Below, one piece after another: positions 49,116-58,121 of a stretch of 64,000 bases of DNA (position 1 is the first letter of the stretch; the number at the start of each line of letters is the position of its first letter). Source of the stretch: PALSA-129 sp050014595 (GTDB lineage Bacteria > Acidobacteriota > Terriglobia > Bryobacterales > Bryobacteraceae); contig JBEKDA010000005.1 of the NCBI GenBank assembly GCA_050014595.1, forward strand, positions 115,198 to 179,197. Reading direction: 5' to 3'. A program made the translations under genes and the position numbers. The notes beneath the pieces were generated by a model. The model did not search any database and was not told the DNA's origin. It worked only from the letters and a program-made list of their open reading frames with translations.

Positions 49116-49907
49116 ATGCGGCCCGTGGCTTTGACCATTGCCGGATCCGATCCCAGTGGAGGAGCGGGGCTGCAGGCGGACCTCAAAACCTTTCATCAAT
49201 TCGGCGTGTATGGCGAAGCCGTGGTCACGCTGGTGACCGTGCAGAACAGCGTACGGGTTTCGCGCGTGGAAGTGCTGCCGCGGGAGCTGGTACTGGAGCA
49301 GATCGCGGCGGTGGTGGAAGACATGCCGCCGGACGCGGCCAAGACGGGGGCGCTGGGGTCGGCGGAGATGGTGGAAGCGGTGGCGCGCGCGGCGGCGGAA
49401 TTCCGCTTTCCGCTGGTGGTGGATCCGGTGATGGTGAGCAAGCACGGCCAGCCGCTCCTGCCGGAGGTGGCCGTGCATGCCATCCGCCAACACCTGCTGC
49501 CACGGGCGGCGCTGGTGACGCCCAATATTCCGGAAGCCGAAGCGCTGACGGGCATCACCATACGGACCCTGGACGACATGCGCCAGGCCGCCGGCCGGAT
49601 TTGCGGCATGGGCGCGCGCGCGGCGCTGATTAAAGGCGGACACACGTCGAGTGAGGACTCGACCGATGTCCTGTACGATGGCGCGGAGTGGCGCGATTTT
49701 CCCGCGCCGCGCATCGCCACGCGGCATACCCACGGCACCGGCTGTACGTTTTCGGCGGCGATCGCCGCGGGCCTGGCGCGTGGCCAGTCGCTGGGTGAGG
49801 CGGTCGCGCGCGCCAAGCGGTTCATCCAGGAGGCCATCCGAACGAACCCCGGCCTGGGGCGCGGCGCGGGACCGGTGAATCATTTTGCGAAGGGAGGGGC
49901 CGAATGA
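49116..49907 (+). CDS. thiD: hydroxymethylpyrimidine/phosphomethylpyrimidine kinase
   Basis: This 263-residue thiamine-pathway kinase phosphorylates HMP and HMP-P. Family motifs: LTIAGSDPSGGAGLQADLKT, TLVTVQNSVRVSRV, KTGALGSAEMVEAV, VVDPVMVSKHGQPLL, TPNIPEAEALTG, LIKGGH, and the ATP and catalytic loop HTHGTGCTFSAAIAAGLARG with the catalytic Cys/Asp region. It is complete. ATGA overlap with the next gene indicates coupling. Other thi genes are not in the window. Confidence 0.95.
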   Translation: MRPVALTIAGSDPSGGAGLQADLKTFHQFGVYGEAVVTLVTVQNSVRVSRVEVLPRELVLEQIAAVVEDMPPDAAKTGALGSAEMVEAVARAAAEFRFPLVVDPVMVSKHGQPLLPEVAVHAIRQHLLPRAALVTPNIPEAEALTGITIRTLDDMRQAAGRICGMGARAALIKGGHTSSEDSTDVLYDGAEWRDFPAPRIATRHTHGTGCTFSAAIAAGLARGQSLGEAVARAKRFIQEAIRTNPGLGRGAGPVNHFAKGGAE

Positions 49908-50131
49908 AATTTTCGGAGTTGTTGCTGGGGGCCATTCAGAGATCGGAGATTCCGCTGCGCTTCGAGCCGGGAGCCGAAGAATCGGTGGCCCAGCCGGTGA
50001 CGGAAGTGCTGGAGGCGTGGATTGCGGCCCACCGGCCCAAAGGGGATGGCTCGGAATTCGATGCCGGCCAGCAGGCGCTGGTGGAGCGGCTGCTGGCTGA
50101 ATTGAACGGGTGGGCGGACTTGCCGGAGTGA
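49904..50131 (+). CDS. small acidic protein of unknown function
   Basis: This 75-residue protein begins MKFSELLLGAIQRSEIPLRF and contains VTEVLEAWIAAHR and LVERLLAELNGW. It is helical and acidic. Its start overlaps the thiD stop, so it is co-translated with it. No family is recognised and no thiamine link is shown beyond position. Confidence 0.65.
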   Translation: MKFSELLLGAIQRSEIPLRFEPGAEESVAQPVTEVLEAWIAAHRPKGDGSEFDAGQQALVERLLAELNGWADLPE

Positions 50132-50149
50132 TACGATTCGGAGGAGAAC

Positions 50150-50365
50150 ATGACCAGGGTACAGACACATTTCCGCTTGCAGAAGAAGCTGGACGACGCC
50201 ACGCTGGCGCGGCTGTCGAATGCGAGCTCGGTATACGGAATCCAGCGCATGCAGGTGGGTGCGGGGCTGGACAGCCTGATGGTGGAATACGACGCGACGC
50301 GGATGAAGCCCGCCGACGTGGAAGCCACGCTGGCGGGCGCCGGCATCGCGGCCGAGCCGGTGTAA
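50150..50365 (+). CDS. small HMA-like fold protein
   Basis: This 71-residue protein begins MTRVQTHFRLQKKLDDATLA, with GLDSLMVEYDATRMKPADVE and AGIAAEPV. The strand-helix-strand-strand-helix-strand order and the length resemble heavy-metal-associated domains, but the metal-binding CxxC is absent. It follows GGAGGAG and lies 18 bases after the preceding gene. Confidence 0.6.
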   Translation: MTRVQTHFRLQKKLDDATLARLSNASSVYGIQRMQVGAGLDSLMVEYDATRMKPADVEATLAGAGIAAEPV

Positions 50366-50377
50366 AGGCTCCGCAAC

Positions 50378-50400
50378 GAGCCGCGACCGTAAGGGAGCGG
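50378..50400. repeat. dispersed repeat (family C)
   Basis: GAGCCGCGACCGTAAGGGAG plus CGG lies between convergent genes. The same unit occurs inverted at 55052-55076 and degenerate at 13777-13829. Confidence 0.6.
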
Positions 50401-50414
50401 AGGGCCCGGCGGGT

Positions 50415-51794
50415 TCACGGCCACAGCGTGCCGCGGCCCAGGATGTTTTGCGGGTCGAGGCGGTGCTTCACGGCGCGCATGAGGGCGATGTGTTCCGGCG
50501 CATACTGTAGGGCCAACAGGTGCGACTTGCGCTTGCCTAATCCGTGCTCGGCCGATACCGTGCCGCCGAGCGACACGGCATGGCGCGCGAATTCCCGCAG
50601 CAAGGCGTTGGCGGGGGCTGGATTGGTGGCGTCGGAAAAGAGATTCACGTGCACGTGCGCGTCGCCGATGTGGCCGAAGATGACGTAGCGGCCGCGGAAC
50701 TCCTGTTCCAGGCGGGTGCGGTAATACGCGAGCATTTCACGGTTGCGGGCGAGCGGAACGGCGTAGTCGGTGTGCATTTTGAGCGCGCCGGCGCGGCGGA
50801 CGGTGTCGTTGACCAGCTCGGGGAGCGCGTGGCGGAACAGGCGGAAACGCTCGCGGTCGCGCGCGGCGGTGGCGAACCAGGACTCTTCCGCCATGGCTTG
50901 GGCGGCTTCGATGCGGTCGAGCCAGCGGTCGACTTCGGCGTCGTCCTCGGACGACAGTTCCTGATCGAAGAGAACGGCGGCGCGCGCGGCGGCGGGAATC
51001 TCCGGGAAGCGCGGCCGCAATAACTCGAGCGAGCGGTCATCCAGGTACTCGAGCATGCGCACGGCGGTGGCGCGCCAGGCGTCCACGGCATCGAGCGCGG
51101 CGTCGTCGGCTTCGAAAAAGACGACGCCGGCCAGAACCGCGCGGGACGCGGGAAGCAAGCGCAGGCGCGCTTCGGTTACCACGCCGAGAGTTCCTTCGGA
51201 ACCGCAGAAGAGGTCGACCCAGTCCATGCCGGGGCGCAGCAGGTAGCCGGCGGTGTTCTTGGTGACGTTGGGAAGCGGAATCGTACCGGGATCGAAATCG
51301 ATGGAGTCTCCGCGGCCGACGTCCATGGCGCGGCCATCGGCCAGGACGACGCGCAAACGCTCGATCCAGCGGCGGGTGGCTCCATATTTGAAACTGCGGG
51401 ACCCGCTGGCGTTGGTCGAAATATTGCCGCCGAGCGAAGCGGAGGTCTCGGTGGGATCGGGCGGATAGAACTGTCCGGAGCGCGCGGCGGCGGCTTGCAA
51501 GTCGGCGAGCGGCACGCCCGCGCCCACCATGGCGTAGCCGGGGTGAATTTCCAGACGAGTCAGTTTTTCGAGCGAGAGCACCCACCCGCCGAGCGGCACG
51601 CATCCCCCGGTGACGCCGGTCGCGGCGCCCGCCACGGTCACCGGGATGGAGCGCGCCGAGGCTTCGCGCAAGACCGCGATGACGCCGGCCTGATCTTCGG
51701 GAACGAACACTCGCTCGGCGTGGCCGACGAACCCGGAAGCGTCAGTAAGGTAGCGCTCCTCTACCAGTGTGCCGCCGGTCCTGATCTCCGCCAC
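50415..51794 (-). CDS. GlcD-like FAD-linked oxidase
   Basis: This 459-residue flavoprotein of the glycolate/D-lactate dehydrogenase family starts at GTG 51794. The FAD-binding domain has ITVAGAATGVTGGCVPLGG-like, YPPDPTETSASLGGNISTNA and GTLGVVTEARLRL. The C-terminal cap has YVIFGHIGDAHVHVNLF and GGTVSAEHGLGKRK, the conserved His-rich substrate site. It oxidises a 2-hydroxy acid, probably glycolate or D-lactate. No GlcE/GlcF partner is adjacent. Confidence 0.93.
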   Translation of the reverse strand: MAEIRTGGTLVEERYLTDASGFVGHAERVFVPEDQAGVIAVLREASARSIPVTVAGAATGVTGGCVPLGGWVLSLEKLTRLEIHPGYAMVGAGVPLADLQAAAARSGQFYPPDPTETSASLGGNISTNASGSRSFKYGATRRWIERLRVVLADGRAMDVGRGDSIDFDPGTIPLPNVTKNTAGYLLRPGMDWVDLFCGSEGTLGVVTEARLRLLPASRAVLAGVVFFEADDAALDAVDAWRATAVRMLEYLDDRSLELLRPRFPEIPAAARAAVLFDQELSSEDDAEVDRWLDRIEAAQAMAEESWFATAARDRERFRLFRHALPELVNDTVRRAGALKMHTDYAVPLARNREMLAYYRTRLEQEFRGRYVIFGHIGDAHVHVNLFSDATNPAPANALLREFARHAVSLGGTVSAEHGLGKRKSHLLALQYAPEHIALMRAVKHRLDPQNILGRGTLWP

Positions 51795-51901
51795 TCTCGG
51801 TTGCTCCAGGCTTTCCAGAGGGTACTTGCTTCTCTTGTCTATTTTCTCCGCGCCTCAGCGTCTCCGCGGTTCAATTCCCCAGTCGTTTGGCTGCGATCCT
51901 T

Positions 51902-53584
51902 CTACACTTCCAGGATCACCGGCATGATCAGCGGACGGCGCGAGGTCTCCTTCACGATGTAGCGTTTCAGGTCCGCGCGGATTTTCTCCTTCATCACGCC
52001 CCAATCGGTCTTCTCCTCCTGGTTGGAACCCTCGAGTGTCTTGGCGACCACCTGGCGGGCCTTTTCGAGAAACTCGGGCCCCTCTTCGGCGACGGCAAAG
52101 CCGCGGCTGACGATCTCCGGCAGGTTTTCGATGCGGCCGGAATGGCGGTTGATGGCGATGATGGGCAACACGATGCCGTCTTCGGAGAGATGGCGGCGGT
52201 CGCGAATGACCACCTCCTGCACGACGTCGTCGAGCGAGCCGGAATCGATGCACACGCGGCCCACCTGCACTTTGCCGTTCTTGCGCGCGCCGTGGTGATC
52301 GATCTCCAGGACGTCGCCCGATTCCATCACGAAGCTTTCTTCGAGGCCGGCGAAACGCAGGTGTTCGGCCAGGCGCGCGTGTTTGGAAAGCTGGCGGAAC
52401 TCGCCGTGGATGGGCATGAAGTAGCGCGGCCGCACGAGGTTCAGCACCAGCTTCATCTCTTCGACGCTGGCATGGCCGGAGACGTGGAGCGGCGGGTTCA
52501 TGTTGCCGTAGAGCACGTCGGCGCCGCGGCGCGCCATGTGGTCGATCATGCGGAAGATGGCTTTTTCATTGCCCGGAATGATGCGCGCACTGAGCACCAC
52601 CGTGTCGCCCTGCTCCACGGAAACGTGCTTGTGGTTATCCACCGCCACGCGCGAAAGCGCCGACATGGGCTCGCCCTGGGTGCCGGAGATGAGGAAGGCG
52701 ACTTTATCGGGCGCCAGATTCATGGCGTCCTGCGGCCGCAAGAGAATGCCGTCGGGAATGCTGAGGAGCCCGAGCGAGTGAGCGATCTCAGTGACCGCAA
52801 CCATGCTGCGGCCAATCACGGCCACGCTGCGGCCGTATTCCTCGGCCAGATCGAGCACGAGTTGAATGCGATGGATGGAGGAACTGAAGCAGGAGACCAC
52901 CACGCGGCGTTCGGCGCGGTTGAAAATTTCCTCCATGCGCGGGCGCACGGCGCGTTCGGATTCGGTGTAGCCGGGGCGGTCGGAATTGGTGGAATCGGAG
53001 AGCAGCAGCAGCACGCCGCGCTTGCCGTAATCGGCCAGCGTGTGCAGATCGAAGAGCTCGTTATCGGTAGGGGTGGGATCCACCTTGAAATCGCCGGTGT
53101 GGATGATGACGCCGAGCGGCGTAGTGATGGCCAGAGCCAGCGAGCTGACGATGGAATGCGTGACGTGGACGAATTCGATTTTGAACGGGCCGATCTGGAC
53201 AATCTCCAAAGGCTTGACGGTAATGAAGCGCGGCTCCCGATCCAGTTCATGCTCTTCGAGGCGCCGCTCGACTAGCGCCAAAGTGAAGGCCGTGCCGTAG
53301 ACGGGGACGTCGATATCGGAGAGGAAATAGGGCACGGCGCCGATGTGGTCTTCGTGGCCGTGGGTGAGGATCAGGGCACGGACCTGTTCCTGGTTCTCCT
53401 TGAGGAAGGAGATATCGGGCATGACGAGGTCCACGCCCAGGAGTTCCGGTTCGGGGAACATCATGCCGGAATCGACGACTATCATGTCGTTGCCGTAGCG
53501 GATGGCGGTCATGTTCATGCCGAATTCGCCCAAGCCGCCCAGCGGTACCACTTGTAACTTCTGATCGGTCATTTGGTTTAACAT
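51902..53584 (-). CDS. rnj: ribonuclease J
   Basis: This 560-residue metallo-beta-lactamase/beta-CASP nuclease matures and degrades mRNA and rRNA. It has LGGLGEFGMNMTAIRYG at the N-terminus, the metal motif LTHGHEDHIGA, FKIEFVHVTHSI, HTGDFKVDPTP, LLLSDSTNSDRPGYTESER, and ISGTQGEPMSALSRVA. PIHGEFRQLSKHARLAEHL is the beta-CASP motif C region, followed by the C-terminal dimerisation domain. It is complete. ATG 53584 is used; ATG 53572 is an alternative. Confidence 0.95.
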   Translation of the reverse strand: MLNQMTDQKLQVVPLGGLGEFGMNMTAIRYGNDMIVVDSGMMFPEPELLGVDLVMPDISFLKENQEQVRALILTHGHEDHIGAVPYFLSDIDVPVYGTAFTLALVERRLEEHELDREPRFITVKPLEIVQIGPFKIEFVHVTHSIVSSLALAITTPLGVIIHTGDFKVDPTPTDNELFDLHTLADYGKRGVLLLLSDSTNSDRPGYTESERAVRPRMEEIFNRAERRVVVSCFSSSIHRIQLVLDLAEEYGRSVAVIGRSMVAVTEIAHSLGLLSIPDGILLRPQDAMNLAPDKVAFLISGTQGEPMSALSRVAVDNHKHVSVEQGDTVVLSARIIPGNEKAIFRMIDHMARRGADVLYGNMNPPLHVSGHASVEEMKLVLNLVRPRYFMPIHGEFRQLSKHARLAEHLRFAGLEESFVMESGDVLEIDHHGARKNGKVQVGRVCIDSGSLDDVVQEVVIRDRRHLSEDGIVLPIIAINRHSGRIENLPEIVSRGFAVAEEGPEFLEKARQVVAKTLEGSNQEEKTDWGVMKEKIRADLKRYIVKETSRRPLIMPVILEV

Positions 53585-53728
53585 CCAGGATAGCGTGTAG
53601 AGGGCCCCTTGCGCGCGAAATCAGGGCCGCTGCGGGCTCCGCGAGGGTCCCGACGGCCGTAGTTACCCCTGAAAAGGCCTCCGGGGGCTGGCCGGTCCAC
53701 CTAAACCCAATGTTTGCCCCAAAATACA

Positions 53729-53754
53729 AATGCTCACCCCGAAGGGTGAGCATT
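53729..53754 (-). terminator. hairpin with UUCG loop
   Basis: AATGCTCACCC (53729-53739) and GGGTGAGCATT (53744-53754) form a perfect 11-bp stem. On the minus strand the loop is UUCG closed by C-G, an exceptionally stable tetraloop, and the 3' side continues TGTATTTTGG. It probably ends transcripts coming from above 53755 on the minus strand. Confidence 0.75.
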
Positions 53755-54028
53755 TTCCCCTGTTCTACCAGGGTGATGTTCGATGGGAGAATCAGCTTCG
53801 ACGGAATCGCAACCGTCAAAACTTTGTAGTTGGATCTTATTTCCTAATGGCTCTCCAGTCAAGCAAAAATCCGACTCAAAATTCTTCCCCGTAACCGTCT
53901 CGTACAGGCTGACTTGCGGGCAGCGCGCGTTTCGGCTGAAACGGCCGCAACCGCCAAAAGACTGGTTTTGGGCCTGAGGATTTCGGTCTAAGGCAAACAA
54001 AACCGGAAGCTTATGTAGCGGGCTCGGG
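53755..54028 (-). other. AT-richer stretch before the UUCG terminator
   Basis: No convincing gene is present. The composition is clearly less GC-rich than the flanks. A minus-strand frame of 88 codons (TTG 54000 to 53734) contains VSLYETVTGKNFESDF but has no ribosome-binding site and ends inside the terminator stem. The region could be a long 3' untranslated region of the 54029 gene or a small RNA. Confidence 0.4.
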
Positions 54029-54991
54029 CTATTCCAGATGTAAGGTGATCATGGCGTCGGGCTCCTGACCGTGCCGCATGCGCCGTAAGTAGGCCCGTAC
54101 GCCCCCAAATGCGAGCCCCGACACCAACGAGAAAACCAGCAGTATCCCAATGAGAACGAAGGCACTTATGAGCAGATTGCCGATGTTGTCGCGGCGCGTG
54201 GGAACGTATTCGTCGCGGGTCACTTCGGCCTGATAGCGGACTTGAGAGAGCAGCCGCTCGGCAAAATCCGGGTCGGGGGGCGAGAGCACCACGGCCACCA
54301 GGGGACCACTGCGTTTGGCCATGGCGCCGGACAGTTTTTCGAAATCCGCTGCCTTCTGGATGGCCATCTGGGGGGTGGGATAGTTGAAAATCGCCACGGG
54401 CAAATCGCCCTTCCGGTTGTGGAAAACGCCCAACTGGGCCTCCGCGCCGAGGTGGAAAGCGGCTACCGAAGGCGGGATGGCCGGAGCGAATTTCTGCAGG
54501 CCGGCGGGTCCGAGGACGTAACGCTGGCTGTTGGCCACCAGGCCCTCCGAAGGCAGGTATCCGGGCAGCGAGGGAAGAGCGGTGTTATCGACGTTGAGGA
54601 GCGCGCCAGTGACGGCATCCAATTCCGGCATGGTGGGTTTGTAGCCGGAGAAAGAAAACAGGTAGTTGCCATGCACCAGGAGCAGGCCGGCGGCGGTTTC
54701 GGCGGACAGCTCCCCCGCTGTGGAGGGCTTGGCGTCTTGCGGCCGCTGCCAGTCGAAGGCGGCCAGTGCCCCGGTGGTGTCGCCAAGCTGGTACGCGGTG
54801 GCGACGAACTTCGCCTTACCGTTCTGATACGCCGCCGATTCCCAGTTCTTCAGGCCATACTCGTCCCAAAGCGGGCGGTTGTCGAGCGTTGGCTGAGAGA
54901 CCGCGCCGCGCTGGTAAGCGCCGATGGAATCGGGCAAAATGGCGGCCATAGACAGCCCCGGCAGCAGAAGGGCGCTCAGCAAGTACTTCAT
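54029..54991 (-). CDS. exported membrane-anchored protein, DUF6599-like
   Basis: This 320-residue protein starts at ATG 54991, giving a signal peptide (MKYLLSALLLPGLSMAAILP). The body alternates strands: YLFSFSGYKPTMPELDAVTG, LPSLPGYLPSEGLVANSQRY, VFHNRKGDLPVAIFNYPTPQ. A transmembrane helix lies at about 268-292, with a short basic cytoplasmic tail. It resembles the acidobacterial family annotated DUF6599; the assignment is from memory. The function is unknown. Confidence 0.75.
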   Translation of the reverse strand: MKYLLSALLLPGLSMAAILPDSIGAYQRGAVSQPTLDNRPLWDEYGLKNWESAAYQNGKAKFVATAYQLGDTTGALAAFDWQRPQDAKPSTAGELSAETAAGLLLVHGNYLFSFSGYKPTMPELDAVTGALLNVDNTALPSLPGYLPSEGLVANSQRYVLGPAGLQKFAPAIPPSVAAFHLGAEAQLGVFHNRKGDLPVAIFNYPTPQMAIQKAADFEKLSGAMAKRSGPLVAVVLSPPDPDFAERLLSQVRYQAEVTRDEYVPTRRDNIGNLLISAFVLIGILLVFSLVSGLAFGGVRAYLRRMRHGQEPDAMITLHLE

Positions 54992-55051
54992 GTTTCTATT
55001 AGACACCGAATTTGGTTGGCTGACCGCGAGGAAACATGCGCCGGACGAACA

Positions 55052-55076
55052 CCGCTCCCTCACGGTCGCATCTCGG
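55052..55076. repeat. dispersed repeat (family C), inverted copy
   Basis: CCGCTCCCTCACGGTCGC followed by ATCTCGG is the reverse complement of the 50378 unit with small changes, between divergent genes. Confidence 0.55.
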
Positions 55077-55101
55077 ATCGGAAATCTGGTGTATTCTCTC
55101 C

Positions 55102-55719
55102 ATGGTGAGGAGAATGGATCAGCGGGTGCGCGCGGCGGCGGCGATTTGCGGGCTGGCGGTGTTTGCGGCGATGGCGGTTCCGGTGATGCGCGGCGAAGCG
55201 ATCGGGTTCGACCTGCCGGTGCGGGCGGCGATCCACGGCTGGGCTTTTCCGGCGCTGACGGCGGCCATGCGGCTGGTCACGATGATCGGCTCGGAATACC
55301 TCCTGGTGCCGCTGGCGGCGATTCTGGTGTGGCGTTGGGAGAGGCGCGGGGAGCGCCAGGCGGCTTACCTGCTGGTAGTCGGGAGCCTGAGCGCGGAAGC
55401 GCTGGGGCAATTGCTCAAGACGCTGATTCACAGGCCGCGGCCGGAAGTTTTCTTTGGCCTCGTGCCGGCGGAGACGTACAGCTTCCCGAGCGGGCACGCG
55501 TTTGTGCCGGCGGTATATTTCGGGATCCTGGCCGGCATCTTCGCCGCGCGCGCAAGCTGGCGCGCCGGGGTGGTGGTGATGGCGGCGGTGCTGGGATTCT
55601 CACGCGTGTATCTGGGCTTCCACTATCCGAGCGACGTGCTGGCCGGCTGGGCGCTGGCCGTGGTGTGGCTGGCGCTGTGGCCTATTGTGGCAGATCGCCG
55701 CGCGGCTTCCCCTGCTTGA
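55102..55719 (+). CDS. PAP2-family membrane phosphatase
   Basis: This protein of about 205 residues has five or six membrane helices and the three PAP2 motifs: KTLIHRPRP, SFPSGHAFVP, and SRVYLGFHYPSDVLAG with the catalytic His residues. It dephosphorylates a lipid phosphate such as undecaprenyl pyrophosphate or phosphatidic acid. Both ATG 55102 and ATG 55114 are possible starts. Its last 38 bases overlap the convergent MBL gene. Confidence 0.9.
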   Translation: MVRRMDQRVRAAAAICGLAVFAAMAVPVMRGEAIGFDLPVRAAIHGWAFPALTAAMRLVTMIGSEYLLVPLAAILVWRWERRGERQAAYLLVVGSLSAEALGQLLKTLIHRPRPEVFFGLVPAETYSFPSGHAFVPAVYFGILAGIFAARASWRAGVVVMAAVLGFSRVYLGFHYPSDVLAGWALAVVWLALWPIVADRRAASPA

Positions 55720-56623
55720 TCTCGTCGTAGGCGTCCTTGATCTGGCGTTTCAGCGAGGCTTCGGCCACCCAGTTGCTCACCGAGACGGGCAGGCTGACGG
55801 AGGCTTGCAAGTCTTCGACCGGCTTGCCCTGGTCGACGCCGGCTTTGACGGCCTTGTACAACTCCACCATGAACTGCTCCTGGCCGGTGATGAGCTCGCG
55901 GCTGCCGGGCACGCCGTGGCCGGGCAGCACGGACTTCACTTTCAGCTTTTCGGCGGCCCGCAAGACGGTGGGCCAGTTGCCGATGTTGGCGTCCATGGTG
56001 GCGTTGTGGGGTCCGTTGACCACGGCATCGCCGGTGCAGAGGACCTCTTCTTTCGGCAGATAGGCGAAGCCGTCGCCGCGGGTGTGAGCCCACCCAAAGT
56101 GGAGGAATTCAATTTTGCGCTGGCCGTCGTTGAGGACGTACTGCGGCTCGGAGATGTCCTGTTTGGGAGGCTCGGGCGCGTCGCGATGGAGTTCGGCGAC
56201 ATCGGGGCGGCTCTTGACGGCGGCCAGCCAGCGCGCCGGTTCGAAGCGTTTCATTTCGGCGGCCACGCCGGGGAAGGCGATGGTGGTCGAGCCGGCCTGG
56301 GTCCAGAGCGCGTTGCCGTAGATGTGGTCGCCGTGGTGGTGCGTGTCGAAGACGTATTTGACGGGCTTGGGCGAGAGGCGTTTGCAATCGGCCATGGCGC
56401 CGCGCGCCCCGCTGGGATAGTTGGCATCGATGACCACGAGATAATCTTTCATCTCGATGATCACGTTATTGCAGTGGCCCTGTTCCATATCGCCTTCGCG
56501 GAACCAGACACCCGGAGCGATGAGGCGAATGGTTTCCGGCGCGGCGTCGGACCGCGCGACGAACAGAGCAACCGCGGCAAGCGAAGCAAACCCCGTGAGC
56601 AAACAGAAGCGGACCCGCCACAT
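55682..56623 (-). CDS. exported MBL-fold metallo-hydrolase
   Basis: This 313-residue protein has a signal peptide (MWRVRFCLLTGFASLAAVAL) and a metallo-beta-lactamase fold: YLVVIDANYPSGARGA, the zinc motif THHHGDHIYGN, LHFGWAHTRGDGFAY with the next His, VLCTGDAVVNG with Asp, and SVLPGHGVPG with the last His. All ligands of a two-metal site are present. The substrate is unknown; relatives include subclass B3-like lactamases and quinoprotein-associated hydrolases. GGGGGTG precedes the ATG. Confidence 0.88.
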   Translation of the reverse strand: MWRVRFCLLTGFASLAAVALFVARSDAAPETIRLIAPGVWFREGDMEQGHCNNVIIEMKDYLVVIDANYPSGARGAMADCKRLSPKPVKYVFDTHHHGDHIYGNALWTQAGSTTIAFPGVAAEMKRFEPARWLAAVKSRPDVAELHRDAPEPPKQDISEPQYVLNDGQRKIEFLHFGWAHTRGDGFAYLPKEEVLCTGDAVVNGPHNATMDANIGNWPTVLRAAEKLKVKSVLPGHGVPGSRELITGQEQFMVELYKAVKAGVDQGKPVEDLQASVSLPVSVSNWVAEASLKRQIKDAYDEIKQGKPRGDLPQ

Positions 56624-56652
56624 CGGGCACCCCCTATCCGGTCTACTCTACA

Positions 56653-57867
56653 CTATTCCGGAGAGAGTGCAACAGCAGATCCGGCGGCGCGCAGCGCTGC
56701 GACTCGCGGAGTGCGCCTCTTGGGGCTGTCCAGACTGACGGAGCGCGCGTCGCCGAGTTGCGCGCGGATGTATTCTTCGGTCCGGGCCACGGCCTTCTCC
56801 AGGTCGCGGTTTTTGGGGATGAATGCGCACCAGGCGATGGATTCGGCCGCGGTGTCGTACTCCCAGAGGCCCACCAGGCGGCCGCGATCGAAAATCGCGT
56901 GGGAGGGCAGGTCGGCTACGCCGCCGAGCGGCGCCAGGCCTTTGTCCCCGTAGACCTTGCGGTTGAGGTCGGCGGCATCGGCCAGCCCTTTGAGATCGCG
57001 GCGCAGCAGGCTCAAGCCGTCGATACTGCTGGTCAATACATAGCGAGCTTGTTTGGGAAACTGGAAAGCTTCAAAGCGTTCGCGATGCTCGGGGAGGAGG
57101 AAGCCGTCGTCGCCGGCAGCCTCGAGCTGGAGCGGCTGCATGGCGGCCTTGCAATCCTTCACCGAAAGCGCCGAGAACCATTGGAACTCCGCGACGGTGG
57201 CCGGGCCGATCCAGGAAAAATAGCGGCGCGCGAGCTCGGTCGAGAGTTGCTCCGGAGGCATGGAGAACTTAGCCAGGGGATTGGGGCGCCAGAGAGTGTA
57301 GGCATACCGCTGCTGGTCGAGGCGGCCGTTAACGGGCACGCGGCGGATGTCGCCCGAGGATTGCAGCTTGCCGAGCGCCAGCGGCAACGTGGTGGAGACG
57401 CCTTTTTTCTTTCCCTCGTCGCCGAGGCTGCGCGAGGCCTTTCCCGTGGCCTGGCGAATGGCGTCGGGATCGAGCGCGCCTTTTTCGAGAGCCTGGCAGA
57501 CTGCGGTGCACAAGCGGTCGATCTCTTTTTCCGTGACACCCAGTTTGTAGGCGGTCTTCAAATCGCCGGCGCCGAAAGGCTGGCCGGCTTGGAGCGCGAA
57601 GGCGAAGTCGCTGGCCGGCACAACGTAGGTGCAGCCGCGCGCCGCGGGAAGTTCGTGAATGGCGAGGCGGGCCACGTCCGCGTCGATGGTTTCGCGCGGC
57701 GTGCCGGCGCGGGCGAAGATCGTCAGATAGGGGCCGGATCCGCCGACCGAGCGGGCCCAGCCGGTTTGTTCCAGGACTTCGGCGGGAGAACGTCCCTCGA
57801 TCCGTCCATCCAGAGCCTGGCGATGGAACCGCCAGGCCCGAACCTTCTCGCGTTGCGCGGCGCTCAT
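56653..57867 (-). CDS. AlkZ/YcaQ-like winged-helix protein
   Basis: This protein of about 404 residues begins MSAAQREKVRAWRFHRQALD at ATG 57867. It matches the HTH_42 family of tandem winged-helix proteins, which includes the AlkZ and YcaQ DNA glycosylases. Supporting segments are RSPAEVLEQTGWARSVGGSG, RRVPVNGRLDQQRYAYTLW, ARRYFSWIGPATVAEFQWF and FDRGRLVGLWEYD. The catalytic Q-x-D/Q motif of AlkZ is not clearly matched, so glycosylase activity is uncertain; it may only bind DNA. In-frame codons to 57915 add a Pro-rich leader that looks spurious. Confidence 0.78.
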   Translation of the reverse strand: MSAAQREKVRAWRFHRQALDGRIEGRSPAEVLEQTGWARSVGGSGPYLTIFARAGTPRETIDADVARLAIHELPAARGCTYVVPASDFAFALQAGQPFGAGDLKTAYKLGVTEKEIDRLCTAVCQALEKGALDPDAIRQATGKASRSLGDEGKKKGVSTTLPLALGKLQSSGDIRRVPVNGRLDQQRYAYTLWRPNPLAKFSMPPEQLSTELARRYFSWIGPATVAEFQWFSALSVKDCKAAMQPLQLEAAGDDGFLLPEHRERFEAFQFPKQARYVLTSSIDGLSLLRRDLKGLADAADLNRKVYGDKGLAPLGGVADLPSHAIFDRGRLVGLWEYDTAAESIAWCAFIPKNRDLEKAVARTEEYIRAQLGDARSVSLDSPKRRTPRVAALRAAGSAVALSPE

Positions 57868-58001
57868 GGATTTATTTTGCTTCGGAGGGTGAATGGGCGC
57901 AAGCGCGGGCGCCAAGATTTAACTCGCCCCGGAAGAGCCGCGCCAAGTGGGACCGGCCTCCTGGCCGGTCGCTGGAGTCTCTACGTTTTCAGGCCACCAA
58001 C

Positions 58002-58065
58002 TGGTAGCGCCGGCGGTCTTGCCGCCGGTGGTCTTGCCGCCGGCGGTCTTGCCGCCGGTGTCTTG
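58002..58065. repeat. palindromic repeat (family A), tandem arms
   Basis: TGGTAGCGCCGGCGGTCTTG is followed by three copies of CCGCCGGNGGTCTTG-like units. It looks like an A element whose arm has expanded in tandem. Confidence 0.65.
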
Positions 58066-58121
58066 CCAGCGCTTGACCATGCCCGCCCCACTCGCGTTGC
58101 CGCGCGCTACCATGCGGTTGC

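Noticed and set aside
53734..54000. 88-codon minus-strand frame
   Set aside because: TTG start without ribosome-binding site and a stop inside a terminator stem; kept only as part of the unexplained stretch.
58002..58065. Possible CRISPR array (short tandem GGTCTTGCCGCCGG units)
   Set aside because: Units are about 14-18 bases with no spacers; it is a repeat-family expansion.
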